A DNA stretch of 64,000 nucleotides from Shewanella phaeophyticola (GCF_025398315.1 NZ_JAODOQ010000001.1:1-64000), one strand, 5' to 3'; shown: positions 29,382 to 43,332, counted from the first letter of the stretch. A program made the numbers and translations. Notes: generated by a model not told the origin, from the sequence alone.

Positions 29382-29708
29382 TTAGATTTTAGCGTCAATG
29401 AACTCTTTTAATTGTGTTTTAGAGAGTGCGCCAACCTTAGTTGCCACTAGCTCGCCACCTTTAAACATAAGCAATGTAGGAATACCGCGCACGCCATACT
29501 TAGCTGGTGACACATTGTTTTGGTCAACATTTAATTTAGCCACTGTCAACTTGCCTGCATACTCATCAGCAACGTCATTTAAGATTGGGGCAATCATTTT
29601 ACAAGGACCACACCATTCAGCCCAGAAGTCTACTAAAATCGGTAAATCAGACTTTAATACGTCGTTTTCGAAGCTGTCATCGCTAAGGTATACAATTTTA
29701 TCGCTCAT
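29382..29708 (-). CDS. trxA: Thioredoxin 1
   Basis: The product has 108 residues from ATG 29708 ([13 protein letters not shown]), preceded by GGAGAA; the longer frame to 29732 has no such signal. The active site [13 protein letters not shown], the cis-Pro loop GIPTLLMF and the G-x-x-x-K ending are canonical. It is the general cytoplasmic disulfide reductant. Divergent from rhlB and followed by rho, as in enterobacteria. The Gly-Pro pair of its active site is encoded by an intact GGNCC. Confidence 0.98.
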   Translation of the reverse strand: MSDKIVYLSDDSFENDVLKSDLPILVDFWAEWCGPCKMIAPILNDVADEYAGKLTVAKLNVDQNNVSPAKYGVRGIPTLLMFKGGELVATKVGALSKTQLKEFIDAKI

Positions 29709-29861
29709 GTTGTTCTCCAGATTTGGTTCCATTGCTAGTTTATTAATGGCTTACCATGTATATTGGGTCAGTTAAATAGCTTTTCAAGAGACCGTTTTAA
29801 TAATGTAGCTATTTCAAACGATCGAATCTTTTTTTGCAACCCCTACAGGTATGCTTGTGCT

Positions 29862-31168
29862 ATGAGTCAAACACATTTATCGACCCAAAAATTCGCCGAC
29901 TTCCCTTTAAAGCCTGAAGTACTTGCGGCATTAAATGAAAACGGGTTTGAGTTTTGCACGCCAATTCAGGCGTTATCTTTACCTATTTTACTAAAAGCAA
30001 AAGACATTGCCGGACAAGCCCAAACCGGTACAGGTAAAACCATGGCTTTTTTAGTGGCCACGTTTAACCACTTGTTAACTGTTGCAGCGCCAGAGGCCGC
30101 AAAGCAACTGAACCACGCGCTATAATCATGGCGCCCACCCGCGAGTTAGCGATACAAATTGCCAAAGATGCCAACTTGTTAACTAAACATACTGGCCTAA
30201 AAGTGGGTATTGTTTATGGTGGCGAAAGTTATGAAACTCAGCGTGAGGTGTTAGACAAAGGCGTTGATATTTTAATTGGTACTACCGGACGGATCATTGA
30301 TTACGTTCGCCAGGGAGTGATTAGTTTAAATCACATTCAAGCAGTAGTACTTGATGAAGCTGACCGTATGTTTGACCTGGGTTTTATTAAAGACATTCGC
30401 TTTTTATTCCGCAGAATGCCTGATGCTCAGTCACGATTAAACATGCTTTTTTCTGCCACGCTTTCAATGAAAGTGCAGGAATTAGCCTACGATCACATGA
30501 ATGACCCTGAAAAAGTTGAAATCGCGCCGTTAGAAAAAACCTCTAAAAACATTAAAGAGGAAATTTTCTACCCATCGATGGAAGACAAGATGCGTTTATT
30601 GCTCACGCTAATCGAAGAAGATTGGCCAGACAAAGCCATTGTGTTTTCTAACACCAAACATAGCTGTGAAAAGTTATGGTCTTATTTAGAAGGTGATGGT
30701 CATCGTGTTGGTTTGTTAACTGGCGATGTGCCGCAAAAGAAACGTATCCGTATTCTAGAACAGTTTACGACAGGTGATTTAGATATTTTAGTGGCGACTG
30801 ATGTTGCTGCACGTGGGTTACATATCTCTGATGTGTCGCACGTATATAACTACGATTTACCTGATGATTGTGAAGATTACGTGCATCGTATTGGCCGTAC
30901 AGGTCGTGCGGGTAAAACGGGGGTATCGGTAAGTTTTGCATGTGAAGAATACGCACTTAACTTACCCGCAATTGAAACCTATATTGCCCATTCGATTCCT
31001 GTGTCTAATTATGACCAAGCCGCTTTGTTAGATGATATTCCACCACCAGTGCGTATTCATCGTAAGCACCCAACATCACGTAGCCGTGATGGCGGCGCAA
31101 ATAAAGGTGCACATCGTAGTGGTGGCAATAGCCGTCCACCACGCCACAGGACTCGTAGACCACAATAA
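29862..31168 (+). CDS. rhlB: DEAD-box RNA helicase RhlB (one frame lesion)
   Basis: RhlB is the helicase of the RNA degradosome. The start is ATG 29862 ([16 protein letters not shown]). Motifs in order: Q motif [10 protein letters not shown], Walker [34 protein letters not shown] as [16 protein letters not shown], and [12 protein letters not shown]-terminal basic Gly/Arg/Ser tail follows (about residues 395-435). The frame breaks at 30111-30116 (raw stop 30125), before the PTREL motif. One missing base, or a 4-bp loss from AACCAACC giving NQPRAIIM as in relatives, restores it. Length is 435-436 residues. Confidence 0.94.
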
Positions 31169-32101
31169 ATGCCAGTGTCGAACGTATCTCAACCTTATGC
31201 GGCGATAACGTTAGGATCTAACAGTTTTAATATGTTAGTTGCTCAAACCGTAGGTCATAAACCTACGGTTATCGCCAAATATAAACGTAAAGTGCGCCTT
31301 GCTGAAGGTATCGGTGATGATGGTAATTTGTCTGAAGACGTTATGCTTCGTGGTTTAGATTGTTTAGCCATGTTTGCATCAATGCTTGAGCAGCACCATG
31401 TCCCTATTGATAACGTCGCCGTATTTGCGACGGCGACATTACGCGTTATCAATAATGCCGATGAGTTTCATCGTCGCGCATTGCCCATCTTGCAACACCC
31501 TATCGAAGTGATTTCTGGTCTGCGTGAAGCAGAGTTAATTTATCAAGGTATGGTGGCAACAACACAAGGTGATGGTCGCCGTTTAGTGATTGATATTGGT
31601 GGTGCCAGTACCGAGTTTATTATTGGTGATGGCAGCAAAGTGTTGTTTAAAACCAGTGTGCCTATGGGCTGCGTGTTATTTAACCAACGTTTTTTTAATC
31701 AGTATCCCTTACAAAATATTGATTTTGAGCAAGCCATTGATTACGTCAATGTCATGCTAGGTGAACATCGCGAGCAATTGCTGTTGTTGGGTTGGCAGGC
31801 TGTGCTTGGTGCTTCTGGTGCCGTGCAATCAGTAGTGTCAGTGCTACAACACAGACAATGCTCAGCGATTATCACCCAACAGACCTTATTGGCTTTTAGG
31901 GCAGAGATTCTGGCGCAAAGTGATGCGAGTTTGGCTGGCATTAGCGGCCTTGATGCTGAGCAAGTTCCGACATTTGCTGCCGGTGTTGCGATACTGGCGG
32001 CGTTGTTTGAAAGCTTGTCTATCAACAGTTTGCATCTTGCTGGTGGGGCATTGCGCGAAGGCGTATTGCAATTATTGGCCGATCGTATAGCAGCTAAATA
32101 A
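31169..32101 (+). CDS. gppA: Ppx/GppA-family phosphatase
   Basis: The product has 310 residues. It has the ASKHA ATPase-like phosphate loops LGSNSFNMLVAQ, ATATLRVINNADEF, GLREAELIYQG and VIDIGGASTEFIIGD. Family members hydrolyse polyphosphate and/or pppGpp; at about 310 residues it lacks the C-terminal domain of long Ppx and GppA enzymes (about 500), so the exact substrate is open. Its ATG directly abuts the rhlB stop, so they are co-transcribed, as rhlB-gppA are in E. coli. The symbol follows this context. Confidence 0.85.
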   Translation: MPVSNVSQPYAAITLGSNSFNMLVAQTVGHKPTVIAKYKRKVRLAEGIGDDGNLSEDVMLRGLDCLAMFASMLEQHHVPIDNVAVFATATLRVINNADEFHRRALPILQHPIEVISGLREAELIYQGMVATTQGDGRRLVIDIGGASTEFIIGDGSKVLFKTSVPMGCVLFNQRFFNQYPLQNIDFEQAIDYVNVMLGEHREQLLLLGWQAVLGASGAVQSVVSVLQHRQCSAIITQQTLLAFRAEILAQSDASLAGISGLDAEQVPTFAAGVAILAALFESLSINSLHLAGGALREGVLQLLADRIAAK

Positions 32102-32136
32102 TTTGATAAATAGTGAGTGGGCATTTACAGTATAAA

Positions 32137-32166
32137 AATAGGTCGCCATGGCGACCTATTTTTTTT
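32137..32166 (+). terminator. Intrinsic terminator after gppA
   Basis: A perfect palindromic stem AATAGGTCGCC-AT-GGCGACCTATT runs into eight T. It ends rhlB-gppA and faces the convergent thioredoxin-like gene. Confidence 0.9.
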
Positions 32167-32187
32167 GAGTATTCTTAATGAATAGAA

Positions 32188-32739
32188 TTATTTTAAGATT
32201 TCAACTAGGTCAGCTTCTAAAGTGACTTTTGGGCGCTCAACAATACGGCCTAATTCATTACCTTGCTGCTTAACAATAAAGGTTGGAATACGACTGAATG
32301 CATACTTAGCGGCTAATCCTTCAGAGTCTTGTTTGTTACGATCAACACCAATGTATTCAACTTGAATATTAGGGTTGGCAGCAGCTTCAAGTACGCGCAT
32401 AAAGTGTGGTGTTTCACGGTGGCAATCTGGGCACCAGGTTCCAATAATAACGGTGATTTGCGTTGGTTCATCAATGGCTTTAAGTATTGCTACTGCTTGC
32501 GCATCAACTTGATAACTAGCAAAACCATCGGCGTAGCCGGGTAATGTGGTCGTTAGGGTTTGTGGTTCAATGATGCCAGTTAAAATCACTTCTTGTTTCT
32601 CCTCGCTGCATGTCGCAATAAAGCCTTGGTTTTCTTCTTCAAACGCACAACCAGAATTTGCAGATGCGGTCATTGGTAATAATTGTGTGCTAAAAAAGAG
32701 TACGGTTGTGGCTAAAAATGTTTTAACGTTATTGTGCAT
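32188..32739 (-). CDS. Exported thioredoxin-like protein with CPDC motif
   Basis: The product has 183 residues from ATG 32739, with GAGG 8 bp upstream; the frame is open to 32799. A signal peptide (TFLATTVLFFSTQLLPMTASA) is followed by a thioredoxin fold with IGTWCPDCHRETPHF, so a C-P-D-C redox pair, and a cis-Pro loop SRIPTFIV. Two further cysteines (GCAFEEE and ATCSEEK) precede the fold and may form a structural disulfide. It is probably a periplasmic reductase or isomerase; the partner is unknown. Confidence 0.8.
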   Translation of the reverse strand: MHNNVKTFLATTVLFFSTQLLPMTASANSGCAFEEENQGFIATCSEEKQEVILTGIIEPQTLTTTLPGYADGFASYQVDAQAVAILKAIDEPTQITVIIGTWCPDCHRETPHFMRVLEAAANPNIQVEYIGVDRNKQDSEGLAAKYAFSRIPTFIVKQQGNELGRIVERPKVTLEADLVEILK

Positions 32740-32853
32740 GATAATGCCTCGCTTAAGAAGAAAAATACTTGGAGATAATGCCTGCGTGTATTCAAGCATG
32801 CTAATAATGATCTGTTAAGGCTTAGATGGTGTTGATGCTAGCTAGATCACTAA

Positions 32854-32891
32854 AAAATAAAGCCAATCATTGAGATGATTGGCTTTATTTT
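32854..32891 (-). terminator. Strong symmetric terminator after hemB
   Basis: A 17-bp stem AAAATAAAGCCAATCAT/ATGATTGGCTTTATTTT encloses a TGAG loop. It lies 32 bp downstream of the hemB stop. It can act on both strands. Confidence 0.88.
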
Positions 32892-32922
32892 TAAACATTG
32901 AAACTAAATTGAACAATTGATA

Positions 32923-35866
<2,944 letters not shown>

Positions 35867-35867
<1 letters not shown>

Positions 35868-36682
35868 TAATCGTCAACCATCAATGGTGGGACGTTCAAA
35901 CTAAAAAACTCACTGCTATTGCGGTAGCAATGTTGCGCCAGTTCATCGGGTGTTTGCTGGCGTAAGGCTGCAATGCACTCAACAATATAAGGTAAATATT
36001 GCGGTAGGTTTTTACTCGACTTAGGTTTAGGGCGCATGCTGCGAGGCAATAAGTATGGACTGTCAGTTTCAGCCATTATGCGGTTATTAGGGATTAAGGG
36101 CACTAGCTGTGCAAGTTCTTGTCCGCGGCGTTCATCGCAAATCCAGCCTGTTATACCAATATATAAATCGGCATTTAAACAATCTTCAAGTTCATCTCTA
36201 TTGCCGGTAAAGCAATGTAGTAAGCCTTTAGGTAATGCGCTGCGATATTCATTTACAATGGCAATAAAGTCTTGATGGGCATCGCGGCAATGCATTAACA
36301 CCGGCATATTAAGCTCACAAGCTAGCGCTAATTGTTCGGCAAACGCTTGTCGTTGAGCAGGCCTAGGTGAAAAGTCACGGTTATAGTCAAGGCCGCACTC
36401 ACCAATGGCAACTACACTGGGTTGTGCAGCAAGCTGTTTAAGTGTTTGACGGCTTTGAGGGTGCCAAGTTGATGCTTGATGAGGGTGAACACCAGCAGTG
36501 CTGAACAACTGCTGGGGATATTGTTGGCAAACAGCGTTGGCTTCAGCGCTTTCATCTAAATCGCTACCAATAACAATCAGCGGCGAAACATGCTGTTTTG
36601 CCGCATCATCAATGATCGTATCTATGTCGTGCTTTAACCTTTCGCTGAGTAGGTTAACCGCGATATCGATGTGTTGAGTCAT
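35867..36682 (-). CDS. tatD: TatD-family metal-dependent hydrolase
   Basis: The product has 271 residues. Metal-binding motifs of the TatD DNase family are present: HIDIAVNLL at the N-terminus (His), AGVHPHQAS, GECGLDYNRD, MHCRDAH, LLHCFTG and ETDSPYL. It hydrolyses DNA 3' ends in E. coli and is involved in DNA quality control rather than Tat transport. Located two genes after tatC, the usual association. The next gene (diguanylate cyclase) overlaps its stop by one base. Confidence 0.9.
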
Positions 36683-36701
36683 AAGAATAAAATGGCTTAG
36701 G

Positions 36702-37274
36702 CTACTTTAAACGTTTCACTCGGGTGGTGGCATTACGCTCATCACTGCCCATTAAAAATGAATTAAGCGCACCAGTTTCAATATAAATATCATGGCCTTT
36801 TTTCACTTTGTAACGTTCAGCGTTAGTTTGTTTCCACACTTGACCGTTATCTAAGGTCACTATGAGGGCACCACCAGGGGCTTTTGATACATCGGCAACG
36901 GTAAAGTACAGACGACCGACTTCATCTTCAATGACTCTTTTCTGTAATCCAAAATCATTGACGCTTAGTTCGGGTGATGAGGCAGCAGTAGGCACTTCAA
37001 TTGCGGCAGGTTTGACTGGTTGAGGTGGAACACTGGCGATAACGGGTGCAGCAGGTTTATTTGCGGCAACTGCATCGGCTGGTGCTTTGGCTACGGCAGG
37101 AAGGCTTATATTCGCGCTTGGATTAGCGTTAGCGGCTAATTCGTCATAACAGATTAAACGTTCAAGGCTGTCTGTTTTTTGAGCGCAAAAAGACAGTTGT
37201 TCGCCAAGTTGAGTGTTGGCCTGTGCATTAACTGATACCAATAAGATACCAGTCGCAATTAAACATAAGCGCAT
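36702..37274 (-). CDS. Exported protein with Pro/Ala-rich linker
   Basis: The product has 190 residues. A signal peptide (LIATGILLVSVNAQA) is followed by a small Cys-containing motif FCAQKTDSLERLICYDELA (C-x14-C) as in several exported gammaproteobacterial proteins, then a Pro/Ala/Val-rich linker (about 55-105) and a compact C-terminal domain with LYFTVADVSKAPGGALIVTLDNGQVW (about 120-190). No enzyme motif. It sits between tatC and tatD-like and is probably co-transcribed. The function is unknown. Confidence 0.75.
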   Translation of the reverse strand: MRLCLIATGILLVSVNAQANTQLGEQLSFCAQKTDSLERLICYDELAANANPSANISLPAVAKAPADAVAANKPAAPVIASVPPQPVKPAAIEVPTAASSPELSVNDFGLQKRVIEDEVGRLYFTVADVSKAPGGALIVTLDNGQVWKQTNAERYKVKKGHDIYIETGALNSFLMGSDERNATTRVKRLK

Positions 37275-37351
37275 TGTTATTCCTTATTATTATTTAGGGC
37301 AGTGGAACGTTTCAGTTTACTGTTTGTTGCAACGTTCAAAAGGCCAAGCAA

Positions 37352-37377
37352 AAAAATGGCCAATTAAGGCCATTTTT
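37352..37377 (-). terminator. Intrinsic terminator after tatC
   Basis: The stem AAAAATGGCC/GGCCATTTTT has a six-base loop, directly after the tatC stop at 37379. It may only partly separate tatABC from the downstream exported-protein gene (start 37274). Confidence 0.8.
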
Positions 37378-37378
37378 A

Positions 37379-38137
37379 TTAGCTATCAGCGTGCTCATTC
37401 TCTGGCACGTCATCTTCTTCATCTTCTTTTTTACTGTAAAAACGCGCAGCTATCAAGCCACCTTCAAACAATAACAGCATTGGTACTGCTAGCATAGTCT
37501 GAGAAATAATATCGGGAGGTGTTAACATCATGCCAATCACAAAGGCACCCACCACGATGTAAGGGCGTTTTGCCCTCAATTCATCAGGTGTTGTTGCGCC
37601 AGCCCAGCATAATAGAACAACGGCTACCGGTATTTCAAAAGCCAAACCAAAAGCAAAAAAGAGCTTTAAAATAAAGCTTAAGTAACTACTGATGTCTGTT
37701 GCAACTTGTACACCCTCGGGGGCGACACTGGTAAAAAAACCAAATACAACAGGAAATACAATGTAGTAGGCAAACGCGATACCTAAATAAAACAACAATG
37801 TGCTACTGGTTAATAATGGCACGACCAAGCGTTTTTCATGCTTGTATAACCCTGGAGCTACAAATGACCATATTTGATACAGTACATAAGGGATAGCAAT
37901 AAAAAATGCTAACACTAGTGTCAGTTTAAAAGGGGCAAAAAACGGCGCGGCTACATCGGTTGCAATCATGCTGCCAGTTTCAGGTAGCGATCGCATCAAA
38001 GGCAGTGCTATGTAGTGATAGATATCGTTTGCCCAATACACAATAGCAATGAATACAAGTAATACACTGCCAATAGCTTTAAGCAGTTTATTGCGTAATT
38101 CAAGTAAATGGCTGATAAGCGGTTGCTGTTGCGACAT
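37379..38137 (-). CDS. tatC: Sec-independent protein translocase TatC
   Basis: The product has 252 residues. It has six hydrophobic helices and the TatC signatures [45 protein letters not shown] and [11 protein letters not shown]; the Glu in this last motif is part of the signal-peptide binding site. The tail is highly acidic. It forms the receptor of the twin-arginine export system with TatB. Last of tatABC, 3 bp after tatB. Confidence 0.98.
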   Translation of the reverse strand: MSQQQPLISHLLELRNKLLKAIGSVLLVFIAIVYWANDIYHYIALPLMRSLPETGSMIATDVAAPFFAPFKLTLVLAFFIAIPYVLYQIWSFVAPGLYKHEKRLVVPLLTSSTLLFYLGIAFAYYIVFPVVFGFFTSVAPEGVQVATDISSYLSFILKLFFAFGLAFEIPVAVVLLCWAGATTPDELRAKRPYIVVGAFVIGMMLTPPDIISQTMLAVPMLLLFEGGLIAARFYSKKEDEEDDVPENEHADS

Positions 38138-38140
38138 GAA

Positions 38141-38559
<419 letters not shown>

Positions 38560-38805
38560 TTACGCCTGTTTATCTTTAGATTCAGGTTGCTTTTCAGCTG
38601 CCTGTTGCGAAGTCGCTGCAGTCTGCTCTTGTTCTGGCTCTTTGTCTTCGAGTGATTTCTTTTCTTCTTCAGGTGACATGGCATTTTTGAAGCCTTTTAC
38701 TGCTCCACCCAAATCACCGCCTAAAGAGCGAAGTTTTTTAGTACCAAATAATAAAATGACAATTAACGCAACAATTAGAAGCTGCCAAATACTGATGCCG
38801 CCCAT
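38560..38805 (-). CDS. tatA: Sec-independent protein translocase TatA
   Basis: The product has 81 residues. [21 protein letters not shown] is the single membrane helix, and [24 protein letters not shown] is the hinge and amphipathic helix of TatA; an acidic/Gln-rich tail follows. It forms the pore of the Tat system. The first gene of tatABC, 110 bp after ubiB, which leaves room for its own promoter. Confidence 0.97.
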   Translation of the reverse strand: MGGISIWQLLIVALIVILLFGTKKLRSLGGDLGGAVKGFKNAMSPEEEKKSLEDKEPEQEQTAATSQQAAEKQPESKDKQA

Positions 38806-38915
38806 GAAGATTATCCTCTTTCAATAAATAATGGTTTATGCAAAACGTGATGTTAAAAGGTTACAATATCATCCAATTCTTTAAGTATTATGAACCTCTA
38901 ATAAATTAGTGCTAG

Positions 38916-40564
38916 CTAAAATTTACGATTCTTTGGCCTAGATCTCCATCCTATTGCCCAAATCAACACACCAGCGCCAATGCAAGTATATGCAGGCCAT
39001 AGTGTAGCTGTTTGTGAAATTAAAATTGTGCCGCAGATCAATAATACCGCAGAGGTGATCAATAGATAATTACTTTTGTGTGATTTTTGTTGATAGCGCA
39101 AGTACTTATCTAGCATTTGCTGTTGAGTACCCAGCAGTTTACGGCCTACTTTTAAGTTGTCGTAAATGAGTTCTGGAAACTCTGGCAGTTTGTCTGCCCA
39201 AAATGGCGCGTTAGATTTTACTTTACTGAACATGGCTTTAAAGCCAACTTGCTCTGCCATCCACTGTTCAAGGAAAGGTTTGGCTGTTTGCCATAAATCT
39301 AATTGTGGATAGAGCTGACGACCTAAGCCTTCGATGTAAAGGAGGGTTTTTTCAAGTAATACCAGTTGTGGCTGCACTACAATGTCAAAGTGGCGTGCGG
39401 TGCGAAATAGTTCTAGTAATACATGGCCAAATGAAATCTCGTCTAATGGTTTATTAAACATGGGCTCACATACTACTTTTACTGCCTGTTCAAAGGCGAT
39501 AATGTCGGTGTGCTCAGACACCCAACCCGACTCAATATACAGTTGGGCAATACGGTGATAGTCGCGATTAAAAAAGGCTAAAAAGTTTTCTGCTAAGTAG
39601 CGTTTGTCGACCTCGGTTAAGGTGCCCATGATGCCGCAGTCTAAACCAATGTAAAATGGGTCATCTGGGTGTTCTCGGCTAATAAAAATGTTACCAGGAT
39701 GCATGTCAGCATGGAAAAAGTTATCACGAAATACCTGGGTAAAAAACAGCTCTACGCCACGTTCTGCAAGCAGTTTAAAGTTGGTGCCTTGAGCACGCAG
39801 CGCTTCGGTGTCTGATACTGGAATACCGTAAATTCGCTCCATGACCATTAAGCGTTCATAGCTGTGTTCTTCATAGACAAAAGGCACATAAAGCGCATTT
39901 GAGTCGATAAAGTTATTGCGTAATTTAATGGCATTCAGCGCTTCAAGTTTTAAGTTAAGCTCACCTAAAATCGTGGTTTGGTAATCTTCAATCACTTCAG
40001 CTGGGCGTAAACGATTACCTTCACCGAGTATGGTTTCAAGCAAGTTTGCCGTTTGGGTCATTAACTGTAAGTCGGCCAGTATTTGCTGCTCTACGTTAGG
40101 GCGCAGCACCTTAAGTACCACGTCTTTACCGTTAGATTTTAATACTGCGGTATGCACTTGCGAAATGGACGCTGACGCCAATGGATTGTCGTCAAAATCA
40201 TCAAAATAGGTGTCGATAGGAGCGCCAAGTTCGGCTTCTATAGCCTCACGCGCAAGGGCTGAATCAAACGGCGGCACTCTGTCTTGCAACATGGCGAGTT
40301 GGTAAGCCCATTCGTCGTCGAGTAAGTCGCGGCGAGTTGACAGCATTTGGCCCAGTTTAATGTAAACTGGCCCAGATCTTGCATGGCGAGTTTTAAGCGT
40401 TCAGCAGGAGATTTACGTTTGTGCTTATTGCGGATCCAAAATAGGCTGTTACGTAAAATGACAAAATACCAAGGCTTTTTGTGTCGAGGAATGAGGTCAT
40501 CTAGGCCAAAATGCAGAATGGTTTTAATGACATGGTAACCACGCCTGATACTTGCAAATGTCAT
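38916..40564 (-). CDS. ubiB: Ubiquinone biosynthesis kinase-like protein UbiB (one frame lesion)
   Basis: This ABC1/ADCK-family atypical kinase is needed for ubiquinone synthesis. N-terminal [21 protein letters not shown] and the family motif [17 protein letters not shown], the A-rich loop [21 protein letters not shown] and GLDCGIMG are present; two C-terminal membrane helices follow. The frame breaks at 40369-40373, where the family reads [11 protein letters not shown]: one base is missing in minus-strand GGGCC. Raw stop 40238. Restored length is 549 residues (E. coli 546). Its start overlaps ubiJ by 4 bp. Confidence 0.96.
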
Positions 40565-41181
40565 TGAGTTATTTGCTCTCTTAATTTGGCTATTTTGGTT
40601 TCAATTTGCTCGGTTTTGCTCACGAGCTCTTCTAGATTATCACGAAAATGTACGATCTCAATTTTGTGTGGTGCCAGTCGGTATTCTTCGGTGGTTAACT
40701 GACTCACGTGTGCCCGTGATTTAAGCATCACCTGTTTAATCTCTTGGCCTAGTTGCTTAGCGCCTGTGATTAACTTGTGGGTTGGGGCATCGCCGAGATA
40801 ACGCGATAAGGGGTCGGCAAAATCGAAATGAATATGCTGTAGGTAATAACTCAGCGTTTGCAGTAGCTGAATATCACCCTCTAAGCTGAGTTTATCTTGT
40901 TTGATCAACTCAGTTAAATTGGCGCCTTCGGTTAACTGGTACAACGTCGATGCATCGGCATTCACCGTAACCGCAACATCTCCTTCGTAATGGCTCATCA
41001 CTTGTATTTGTTTGGCAAACACTAAGTATATGGGTCAATTGAGCTGACTTAATTGGATGCAAATCACTTTGCCATGCAATGATTTCTGCCTGGCATAATC
41101 ATCTTTAGCTTGTTGCGGTAATCGATTAAAACCGGTTTCGATTGCCGCACAAACTAATAAAGCAAACTGATTGACGGCCAT
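40561..41181 (-). CDS. ubiJ: Ubiquinone biosynthesis accessory factor UbiJ (in-frame TGA)
   Basis: The product would have 206 residues from ATG 41181 ([19 protein letters not shown]), which overlaps the ubiE stop by one base. An SCP2-like domain (about 15-115) with [13 protein letters not shown] and a C-terminal coiled coil ([21 protein letters not shown]) fit UbiJ (formerly YigP), a scaffold of the Ubi complex. Codon 49 is TGA (41037-41035) where Trp is expected (SQLN-W-PIYLVFA), so a raw call would only show an internal start. Either a sequence error (GGNCC context again) or a real nonsense mutation in a gene important for respiration. Confidence 0.88.
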
Positions 41182-41936
41182 TAAAACTTATAACCTTTGT
41201 GTAAAGCCACAACGCCATCGGTCATATTGGTGTAATCAACCTGTTCAAAACCGGCATCTACCATCATTTGCTTTAAGGTTTCTTGATCAGGATGCATACG
41301 AATTGACTCGGCTAGGTATTCGTAGCTGTCGGCGTCTTTAGTGATAAGCTCGCCCATTTTTGGCAATACTTTAAAGCTATACATGTCGTACACTTTACGC
41401 ATAATTTCATGCTTAGGTGTTGAAAACTCAAGTACCAACAGCTTGCCACCTGGCTTTAATACACGTTGCATTGAGCGTAGTGCAGCATCTTTATCTGTGA
41501 CATTACGTAAACCAAATGCAATGGTAATGATGTCGAAGTGATTATCAGGAAACGGTAATGCTTCTGCGTTTGCTTGTACATAACTGACGTTATTAACAAT
41601 GCCTTTGTCGCGCAGTTTAGTGCGACCCACTTTAAGCATAGAGTCATTGATATCAGCTAACACCACTTGGCCACGGTCACCCACTAAATGTGAAAACTTA
41701 GCCGTTAAATCGCCTGTGCCACCGGCTAAATCTAGGACTTTCATCCCTGGGCGTGCAGCAGCTGTTTCGATAGTGTGGCGCTTCCAAAAGCGGTGAATAC
41801 CGAAAGACATCACGTCATTCATAATGTCGTATTTAGCGGCCACAGAGTGAAACACATCGGCAACTAAGTCCGCTTTTTTATCTGCTTCAACGGTTTTATA
41901 TCCAAAATGCGTGTTCTTTGGTTCGCCCTCAGACAT
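41181..41936 (-). CDS. ubiE: Ubiquinone/menaquinone C-methyltransferase UbiE
   Basis: The product has 251 residues. It has the SAM-binding motif [15 protein letters not shown], the UbiE signature [17 protein letters not shown] and the second signature [17 protein letters not shown]. It methylates demethylmenaquinone and the ubiquinone precursor. It heads the ubiE-ubiJ-ubiB-tatABC run; the promoter lies within 41937-42130. The frame is intact. Confidence 0.98.
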   Translation of the reverse strand: MSEGEPKNTHFGYKTVEADKKADLVADVFHSVAAKYDIMNDVMSFGIHRFWKRHTIETAAARPGMKVLDLAGGTGDLTAKFSHLVGDRGQVVLADINDSMLKVGRTKLRDKGIVNNVSYVQANAEALPFPDNHFDIITIAFGLRNVTDKDAALRSMQRVLKPGGKLLVLEFSTPKHEIMRKVYDMYSFKVLPKMGELITKDADSYEYLAESIRMHPDQETLKQMMVDAGFEQVDYTNMTDGVVALHKGYKF

Positions 41937-42131
41937 CGGTATATTCCTATAATGTGCGATAATTAAGTGCGAGTGTAAGTCATTGCGAATGATTGCTGAA
42001 ACACTGTGGTGCTAGAGTGTGACAACAATCAATTAGTTGTCTTGTCCGCACGCGATGGGTAATTCACATCATCTTGAACGCTACAATGAACTCGCGTCGA
42101 TTAACCTTGGTAAAAATGACCATCAAAGGCT

Positions 42132-42154
42132 AAAAAATTGCTCTGCATTAGAGC
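42132..42154 (-). terminator. Intrinsic terminator after the formimidoylglutamase-like gene
   Basis: On the minus strand GCTCT-AATGC-AGAGC is followed by AATTTTTT. It sits inside a larger dyad (AAAGGCTAA/TTAGCCTTT, 42125-42169) and about 40 bp beyond the stop at 42191. Confidence 0.7.
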
Positions 42155-42190
42155 ATAAAATTAGCCTTTAATGAATAGCTTCAGTGGATT

Positions 42191-43220
42191 CTAATTCAAG
42201 CGAGCTAGCCGTCCTTGAATATAAGCATAAATTAATTCGCTCAACCCTTGGCCTACGTCACAATAACCCGCAGCTTCACCAGCGTGATGACATGACGGGG
42301 CGGCTTCTGCAAAGTGTACGTAACTGCACGAGCAATGTTTGGCAATATAATGTACATAATGGCAGGCATCGAGAAGCGGAATACCGGCAAATGTGGCCGC
42401 GCTACTGGGCATATTGGCAATGGCATCAACGTCGAGTTCTAACGCGACGGGTAATTGAGTTTGATTTAATCCTGCTGCAATGTGCTTTAATGCGGTGTCG
42501 AGCTGCAATTCTCTGCGCACCCAAATTTGTTGAAAACTATGCCATGTTGCGCCAAATAAACTCAGTTGCTCTAAAGTCGATTCGCTATTTTTTAGCTCGT
42601 GCAGCCCCAAAATATGGTAATGGTCTAACGCACCATTGGCTGCAGCGTAGCTAAATCCATTACCGCTGTGACGACCTTCTCGGAGTCTAAAATCGCTGTG
42701 GGGATCTAAATTTACCGCGGCAACGGGAAGACCTGTGTAGGCTTTAATGGCCATTAATAGCCCGTACGCATTATTGTGACCACCACCGATGACAATGGGT
42801 TCTAATCCTGCTTGAAATAACTGGCTTGTGGCATCAATAACAAGTTGATCAAGTTCGGCTGTAGCCTGACGAAGTGCATCAACGCTGGTGGTTGAGTCTG
42901 GTTGTGTGGTTAAACTTATTTGGCCGATAATGGCACATTGGTTACCGTGTAAAAAACGATTTGATTGTAAATTTAAAAATTGAGCCATGCAGGCGTGTAA
43001 GGTTTCACTCGCGCCACCACGACCGAAGTTTGCCCGTGCACCAATATCTTCAGCAATGGCTATGATGCCAAATCTTGCGCCGGCATTGGCTGCAAGTTGA
43101 GCGTTTTCAGCCAAGTTCAGTTTTGGATTAGCCAATAAGACTTGCTGGACTCAATTTGGTTTCATTGGCTCTGATGCTCAGTAAAGCATCACAATGTTGT
43201 TGGGTAAACGCGGTAAACAT
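42191..43220 (-). CDS. hutG: Ureohydrolase, formimidoylglutamase-like (one frame lesion)
   Basis: The arginase/agmatinase fold is shown by metal-ligand motifs GGGHNNAYG, NLDPHSDFR and ALELDVDAIA, with the domain start EDIGARANFGRGGA. The N-terminal piece MFTAFTQQHCDALLSIRANE from ATG 43220 (GAGG 9 bp upstream) belongs to the same protein but is out of frame: the switch is at 43131-43136 (minus-strand ATTGGC), where one extra or two missing bases explain it. Restored length is about 342 residues. Its substrate is inferred from family resemblance; no hut genes are adjacent, so agmatinase-like activity remains possible. Confidence 0.75.
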
Positions 43221-43256
43221 TGGTGTGTACCTCACATTGGCTGAATATTGACATAA

Positions 43257-43279
43257 AAAAACCAGCATAGCTGGTTTTT
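43257..43279 (-). terminator. Intrinsic terminator after rraA
   Basis: The stem AAAAACCAGC/GCTGGTTTTT has a 3-base loop. It lies 54 bp beyond the rraA stop and before the next minus-strand gene. Confidence 0.85.
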
Positions 43280-43332
43280 AGAAATCGTGTCGCCCTAGAT
43301 GATGTAAGAGCGCTGTCGTTGAGCCTGAGCTA

